From contig DNNT01000088.1 in assembly GCA_003497545.1 (NCBI GenBank), forward strand, positions 177 through 10,532: 10,356 nt of DNA. The letters run 5' to 3'. Source of the stretch: Arenimonas sp. GTDB taxonomy: Bacteria; Pseudomonadota; Gammaproteobacteria; Xanthomonadales; Xanthomonadaceae. The notes under the pieces are model-generated. The model had not been told where the DNA came from. It ran no database searches and saw only the letters and a list, made by a program, of their open reading frames with translations. Position numbers and translations under genes: made by a program. Below are positions 6,472-10,356 of the stretch, piece after piece (within the stretch, counting starts at the first letter, position 1; every line of letters starts with the position of its first letter).

Positions 6472-7263
6472 ATGTCGAATCCCACCGAAGCGGCGCGCCC
6501 GTCGCGCGACTGGCGCCGCCCGTTGCGCTACCTCTGGCGTCTGCCGTTCCTGGCCCTGCACCTGGGCCTGGGGCTGCCGTTCACGCTGCTGATGATCAAC
6601 CCGCTCAGCGCGCGTGTCGAACTGCGCGGCGAACGCCTCGACCACCGCGTGATCCGCTGGTGGTCGGGCACGCTGATGCGCATCTTCGGCATGCGCGTGC
6701 GCCGTTACGGCACGCCGCTGCCGGGCGCGGCGCTGTTCGTGGCCAACCACGTCAGCTGGATCGACATCGTGCTCATGCACAGCCAGCGCATGATGGGCTT
6801 CGTGGCCAAGGCCGAGATCGCCCGCTGGCCGCTGGTGGGCTGGGTGGCCAGCCGCGGCGGCACCATCTACCACCACCGCGGCAACAACGACTCGCTGCAC
6901 GGCGTGATGCACCAGATGGTGCAGCGGCTCGAGGCCGGGCAGGCGGGGGGCGTGTTCCCCGAGGGCCGCACCACGCGCGGCGACGCCATCGCGGTGTTCC
7001 ATGCGCGCATCTTCCAGCCGGCCGTGGTGGCCGCGGTGCCGGCGCAGCCGGTGGCGCTGAAGTACGGCGCGCGCGGCGACGCCCAGACCCTCGTGGCCTT
7101 CGGCGAGAAGGAAAGTTTCTTCGCCAACTTCGTCCGCCTGCTGGGCGAACCGGCGCGCCCGGCCGAGGTGCATTTCCTCGAGCCCGTGGCGGCCAGCGAA
7201 GACGGCCGCCGGCGCATGGCCGACACCTGCCGCGAGCGCATCATCGCGGCCATGGCGGGCTGA
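6472..7263 (+). CDS. PlsC-like lysophospholipid / 1-acylglycerol-3-phosphate acyltransferase
   Basis: 263-residue membrane-associated acyltransferase of the PlsC/LPLAT family, which transfers an acyl chain from acyl-ACP or acyl-CoA to a lysolipid. All four family motifs are visible: NHVSWID at 92-98 with catalytic His93 and Asp98 (HX4D), GGTIYHHRG at 129-137, FPEGRTTRGD at 162-171 (substrate-phosphate motif), and VPAQPVAL at 189-196. A hydrophobic helix at about 24-42 could anchor it in the inner membrane. The start chosen is the ATG at 6472, giving MSNPTEAARP. An in-frame ATG at 6463 would add three residues, and a GTG at 6436 twelve; neither has a good ribosome binding site. It may be the main PlsC or a specialised paralogue (for example for ornithine lipids or lysolipid recycling); sequence alone does not decide. 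An 8-bp gap separates it from the hydrolase. Confidence 0.88.
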   Translation: MSNPTEAARPSRDWRRPLRYLWRLPFLALHLGLGLPFTLLMINPLSARVELRGERLDHRVIRWWSGTLMRIFGMRVRRYGTPLPGAALFVANHVSWIDIVLMHSQRMMGFVAKAEIARWPLVGWVASRGGTIYHHRGNNDSLHGVMHQMVQRLEAGQAGGVFPEGRTTRGDAIAVFHARIFQPAVVAAVPAQPVALKYGARGDAQTLVAFGEKESFFANFVRLLGEPARPAEVHFLEPVAASEDGRRRMADTCRERIIAAMAG

Positions 7264-7271
7264 GGCCCGGC

Positions 7272-8300
7272 ATGTCGCACCCGGCCGACTACCGCCCGCC
7301 GCGCTGGCTGCGCAACGCGCACCTGCAGTCGCTGCTGAGCTCGATGCCGCTGCGCCGCGCCGCCGGCGAGCGCGCGCTGCGGCGCCTTGGCGCGGTCACC
7401 ACCGAACACGTCATCGAAGTCGAGGACGGCGTGCGCCTGCAGGGGTTCCACAGCGCCTTGCCCGGCACCGCGCCGCGCGGCCTGGCCCTGCTGCTGCACG
7501 GCTGGGAGGGCAGCGCCGCCTCGGGTTACATGCAGCACACCGCCGCGGCGCTGCTGCGGCGCGGTTTCGAGGTGTTCCGGCTCAATTTCCGCGACCACGG
7601 CGACACCCACCACCTCAACGAGGACATCTTCCATTCCTGCCGCCTGGCCGAAGTGGTGCAGGCCGCGGCCGAGGTGGCGCGGCGCTTCCCGGCGCGGCCG
7701 ATGGTGGCGGCGGGGTTTTCGCTGGGCGGCAACTTCGCGCTGCGGCTGGCGCTGGCGGCGCCGGCGGCCGGCGTGCCGCTGGTGCACGCGGCGGCGGTGT
7801 GCCCGGCCATCGACCCGGCGGCGGTGCTGCGCGCGCTCGAGCAGGGTTTGCCGCTCTACCACTGGTACTTCATGCGCAAGTGGCGGCGTTCGCTGCAGCG
7901 CAAGCGGGCGCTGTTCCCGCACCGCCACGATTTCGACGATTCGGTGCTGGCCCTGGACATGCGCGGCCTGACCGGCTGGATGGTCCGCCGGCACACCACG
8001 ATGGCCGGCATCGAGGACTATTTCGAGGGTTACGCCGTGGCCGGTGGCCGCCTGGCCGCGCTGCAGGTGCCGGTGAGCGTGCTGGCCGCCGCGGACGACC
8101 CGGTGATCCCGGTCGAAGGTTTCCCGCGGCTGCAGCTGCCGGCCCATTCGCGGCTGGAGATCGCCGACTTCGGCGGCCACTGCGGTTTCCTCGAAGGCGC
8201 GCACCTGGGCGGCTTTTCCGAGCGCTGGGTGGCCGACAGGCTCGAGGCCGCGGCCGAAGCCGCCGGGGCGGCTACAATGGCCGTTTCCGCGCCTGCCTGA
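7272..8300 (+). CDS. YheT-family alpha/beta hydrolase
   Basis: 342 residues. The N-terminal PPRWLRNAHLQSLL at 9-22 is the signature opening of the YheT/ABHD1-3 hydrolase family. The alpha/beta fold is complete: oxyanion-region HGWEGS at 76-81, nucleophile elbow GFSLGGN with Ser150, acid DDPVIP with Asp275/276, and catalytic His303 in GGHCGF. Eukaryotic relatives (ABHD family) are esterases or phospholipases; the bacterial substrate is undefined. The ATG at 7272 has TGAGG at 7261-7265, which overlaps the stop of the acyltransferase gene, so the two are likely coupled. Pairing of a lysolipid acyltransferase with an esterase suggests acyl remodelling of lipids, which is inference. The last 20 residues are Ala-rich and contain the candidate promoter of the next gene. 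Confidence 0.9.
   Translation: MSHPADYRPPRWLRNAHLQSLLSSMPLRRAAGERALRRLGAVTTEHVIEVEDGVRLQGFHSALPGTAPRGLALLLHGWEGSAASGYMQHTAAALLRRGFEVFRLNFRDHGDTHHLNEDIFHSCRLAEVVQAAAEVARRFPARPMVAAGFSLGGNFALRLALAAPAAGVPLVHAAAVCPAIDPAAVLRALEQGLPLYHWYFMRKWRRSLQRKRALFPHRHDFDDSVLALDMRGLTGWMVRRHTTMAGIEDYFEGYAVAGGRLAALQVPVSVLAAADDPVIPVEGFPRLQLPAHSRLEIADFGGHCGFLEGAHLGGFSERWVADRLEAAAEAAGAATMAVSAPA
8273..8278 (+). promoter_or_regulatory. Possible -10 element for the TPR gene
   Basis: TACAAT matches the -10 consensus at five of six positions and lies 30 bp before the ATG at 8309, within the last codons of the hydrolase gene. The 17-bp-spaced -35 position is GC-only (GCGGCC) and does not match, and no TGn extension is present. 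It may give the TPR gene its own transcript in addition to read-through. Confidence 0.35.
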
Positions 8301-8308
8301 AGACTCCC

Positions 8309-10327
8309 ATGCTTGCTGACATCACCGAGGCCCTGCGCCGGGGCGACGCCGCCGCCGCGCTCGCCGCCGCCCGCGCCACCGTTGCCGCCGAACCCGAAAA
8401 CGCCGCCGCCCACCACCTGCTGGGCGTGTGCCTGCAGCGTGCCGGCGACGCCGCCGGCGCCCGCCAGGCCTTCGGCCGCGCGCTCGAAATGGCGCCCGAC
8501 GTGGCCGCCCACCACTTCAGCCTGGCCACGCTGGCCCTGTCCGAGGGCGACGCCAAGGCCGCCGTCCAGGGCCTGCAGCAGGCCCTGGCGCTGGACCCGA
8601 ACCAGCTCGGCGCCTACGTGATGCTGGCGCACCTGGCCCTGGGTCGCGGCGACCAGGCCGAGGCCGAGCGCAACCTGCGCCTGGCCCAGCGCGTCAGCGC
8701 CGAACACCCGCAGGTGCGCGTGCTCGAGGGTTACCTGGCCCAGGCCAAGGGCGACGGCGAGCGCGCCCTGAAGTGTTTCACCCTGGCCGTCGAGGCCGAC
8801 CCGAACCTGGCCGCCGCCCACCTGGCGCTGGGCCAGGCTTTCCTGGCCCGCCGCATGTGGCCCTTCGCCGAGCAGGCGCTGTCGAACGCGCTGCGACTGG
8901 ATCCCTCGCGCGCGCCGTCCACCCTGCGCGCGCTGGTCGAGGCCCGTCGCCGCCAGGGCAAGGCCCGGGAAACCCTGGACACGCTGGGGGAGCTCATCGC
9001 GCTGGTGCCGGGTGACCCGGTGGCGCGCGTGCTGCGCGCCGAGGTGCTGCTGGAAATGGACCGCGGCGAGGAAGCCGCGGCCGACCTGGAAGCCGTGCTC
9101 GACGCCCACCCCACCCACGCCCCGGTCCTGGGCCAGGCCGTGGTGCTGCTGTCCCGCCTGGGCCGCCCCGAGGAGGCCCTGGCGCGCGCCGAGGCCGCCC
9201 TGGCCAAGGCCCCGGACAAGGACGAGCTGTGGAAGGTACGCCTGAACGTCTCCGGCCTGCTCGGCGAAGACGCCAAGGACATCCTGGACCGCTGGCAGGA
9301 CGCCCTGCCCGACTCGACCGCCTGCCTCGAGATGCTCACCGCCTTCCACGACACCCGCGGTGAAGACGCCCTGGCCGAGACCTACGCCGACCGCGCGCTG
9401 TCCATCAACCCGGACCTGTACGCGGCCAACCTGTACAAGCTGCGCAGCGAGTTCCCGCAGGACCCGGCCCTGGCCCTGGCCCGCGTCAGCCGCCTGCTGC
9501 CGCTGGCCACCGACGCCATCGCCCAGCGCACCCTGCTGGGTTGGCGCGGCCTGGCCCTGGACGCCCTGGGCCGCCACGCCGACGCCGCCGCCAGCTGGCG
9601 CGAAATGATCCGGCGCCCGGCCACCGGCCAAGTGCCGCCGCCGCCGGCGATCCCCGCCTCGGAAGCCCCGGCCGGCCGCATCGACGGCACCCTGCTGTGG
9701 TCGCCGCCGGGCGTGCGCGCCGAGTTCGTGCTGCGCCAGGCCAAGGCCCAGCTGGGCCAGCGCCTGCGCCTGGACCGCATCGGCAACGTTGCCGCCGGCG
9801 ATGGTTTCGGCGCGCTGCGTTTCGCGCCCGGCCACCCGGAGGCGGGCAGCGCCGGTCGCTGGGAGGAGTCGCTGCGTGCGCTGGGCCTGGAGCCCGCCGA
9901 GGCGATGGACTGGCTGCCGCACGTGGACGGCTACACCTTCGCCGCGCTCGGCGGCGCCCGCGTGCTGGCCCTGCTGACCGACCCGCGCGACGCCCTGCTC
10001 AACTGGATGCTGCACGGCAGCCTGCAGAACTACCTGTTCCTGCACGAAGTCGGGCATTCGGCCGAATGGCTCGCCTCGGTGCTCGAGGCCCTGGCCGACG
10101 AAGCCGAGGCCTCGGGCCGCATCGAACTGGTGCGCCTGGACGCCGACGCCGGCGAAGCCGCGCAGCGCATCGAGCAGGCCCTGGGCCTGGGCGAGCCGCT
10201 GCCGGGCGTGATGGGCCGCGGCACCCGTTTCCCCACCGGCCACTGGCGCAACTACCGCGAAGCCTTCGCGGAAGAATTCGCCCGCCTGGCCCCGGTGGCC
10301 GCGCGCCTGGGTTACCCGGCCGACTGA
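8309..10327 (+). CDS. TPR protein with degenerate sulfotransferase-like C-terminal domain
   Basis: 672 residues, no signal peptide, so probably cytoplasmic. Residues about 1-300 are tandem tetratricopeptide repeats, about 34 residues each, with repeated patterns such as NAAAHHLLGVCLQRAGDAAGA (32-52), then further units near 69-102, 137-168 and 169-202. More helical repeats run from about 340 to 435. After a Pro/Ala linker (440-456), residues 457-672 resemble the sulfotransferase domain seen in TPR-sulfotransferase proteins: the order of a strand and helix at 462-480, LALLTDPRDALLNWMLHG at 553-570 in place of the 'RDPrD...S' 3'-phosphate motif, and a closing GHWRNYREAF at 644-653. The P-loop-like PRSGTT cofactor signature is absent. 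It may be a non-catalytic binding domain. The start follows the hydrolase stop by 8 bp. TPR assignment is firm; the C-terminal assignment is tentative. Confidence 0.85.
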   Translation: MLADITEALRRGDAAAALAAARATVAAEPENAAAHHLLGVCLQRAGDAAGARQAFGRALEMAPDVAAHHFSLATLALSEGDAKAAVQGLQQALALDPNQLGAYVMLAHLALGRGDQAEAERNLRLAQRVSAEHPQVRVLEGYLAQAKGDGERALKCFTLAVEADPNLAAAHLALGQAFLARRMWPFAEQALSNALRLDPSRAPSTLRALVEARRRQGKARETLDTLGELIALVPGDPVARVLRAEVLLEMDRGEEAAADLEAVLDAHPTHAPVLGQAVVLLSRLGRPEEALARAEAALAKAPDKDELWKVRLNVSGLLGEDAKDILDRWQDALPDSTACLEMLTAFHDTRGEDALAETYADRALSINPDLYAANLYKLRSEFPQDPALALARVSRLLPLATDAIAQRTLLGWRGLALDALGRHADAAASWREMIRRPATGQVPPPPAIPASEAPAGRIDGTLLWSPPGVRAEFVLRQAKAQLGQRLRLDRIGNVAAGDGFGALRFAPGHPEAGSAGRWEESLRALGLEPAEAMDWLPHVDGYTFAALGGARVLALLTDPRDALLNWMLHGSLQNYLFLHEVGHSAEWLASVLEALADEAEASGRIELVRLDADAGEAAQRIEQALGLGEPLPGVMGRGTRFPTGHWRNYREAFAEEFARLAPVAARLGYPAD

Positions 10328-10338
10328 AGCACCGTGCC

Positions 10339-10356
10339 GGCGGGCCTCCCCCGCCC
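10339..10356 (+). terminator. Possible terminator hairpin at the window edge
   Basis: GGCGGG at 10339-10344 can pair with CCCGCC at 10350-10355 around the loop CCTCC, 11 bp after the TPR stop. Any T-tract would lie beyond the window, so the call cannot be completed here. Confidence 0.35.

Noticed and set aside
6660..8300. A fused 546-residue reading of the acyltransferase region with the hydrolase
   Set aside because: The first part is the acyltransferase gene in the wrong frame; the hydrolase has its own ATG at 7272 and ribosome binding site. No real fusion.
7799..8308. Extension of the TPR gene upstream by 170 codons in frame
   Set aside because: The extension lies wholly within the YheT-family gene, reads as an Arg/Ala/Gly-rich string, and the first TPR helix starts right after the ATG at 8309.
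8310..9340. Tandem DNA repeat or CRISPR-like structure
   Set aside because: The recurring GCC/CTG-rich patterns encode divergent TPR units; no identical spaced repeats are present.
8030..10243. A 737-codon minus-strand open frame opposite the TPR gene
   Set aside because: It is a codon-level mirror of the TPR repeats (Gly/Gln/Val-rich). The apparent repetitiveness comes from the TPR array on the sense strand.

Overview
The window is very GC-rich, with codons ending almost always in G or C, tightly packed genes and no mobile elements, RNA genes or CRISPR arrays that I can see. The gene set (two-protein-type glutamate synthase, SixA, YdiI-type thioesterase, PlsC-like acyltransferase, YheT-type hydrolase) and the GC-rich style suggest a gammaproteobacterium, most likely of the Xanthomonadaceae/Lysobacteraceae group. 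That placement is inference, since there is no rRNA or other marker gene to confirm it. All calls come from reading motifs by eye; no database search was run.

Layout. (1) Positions 1-1561, minus strand: the first 520 codons of gltB, the glutamate synthase large subunit, cut by the window edge. (2) Positions 1562-1715: a divergent intergenic region with a strong GC hairpin and a candidate promoter for the rightward genes. (3) Positions 1716-5265, plus strand: a compact four-gene run with gaps of 16 bp, 4 bp and a 4-bp overlap. It encodes a small ParA/MinD-type ATPase, the phosphohistidine phosphatase SixA, an exported YceI-family protein, and a large phospholipase D-family lipoprotein. (4) Positions 5266-5359: a terminator-like hairpin followed at once by a good promoter candidate (TTGACG, 17 bp, TAGGCT). 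(5) Positions 5360-10327, plus strand: a second co-directional run with a YkvA/DUF1232 protein, a YdiI-type hotdog thioesterase, a PlsC-like acyltransferase, a YheT-family alpha/beta hydrolase, and a 672-residue TPR protein whose C-terminal third looks like a sulfotransferase that has lost its cofactor-binding residues. The window closes on a hairpin that may be a terminator.

How the genes may work together. gltB belongs to ammonia assimilation. The first rightward run is envelope-flavoured: two of its four products carry export signals, and the last carries both HKD motifs of a cardiolipin synthase/phospholipase D. The second run holds three proteins of acyl-group or lipid chemistry side by side (thioesterase, acyltransferase, hydrolase), consistent with lipid remodelling or turnover. 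The most unusual single item is the TPR protein with the degenerate sulfotransferase-like domain. Nothing here demonstrates a wholly new system; the orphan ParA-SixA-YceI-PLD arrangement and the TPR fusion are the best candidates for a second look.
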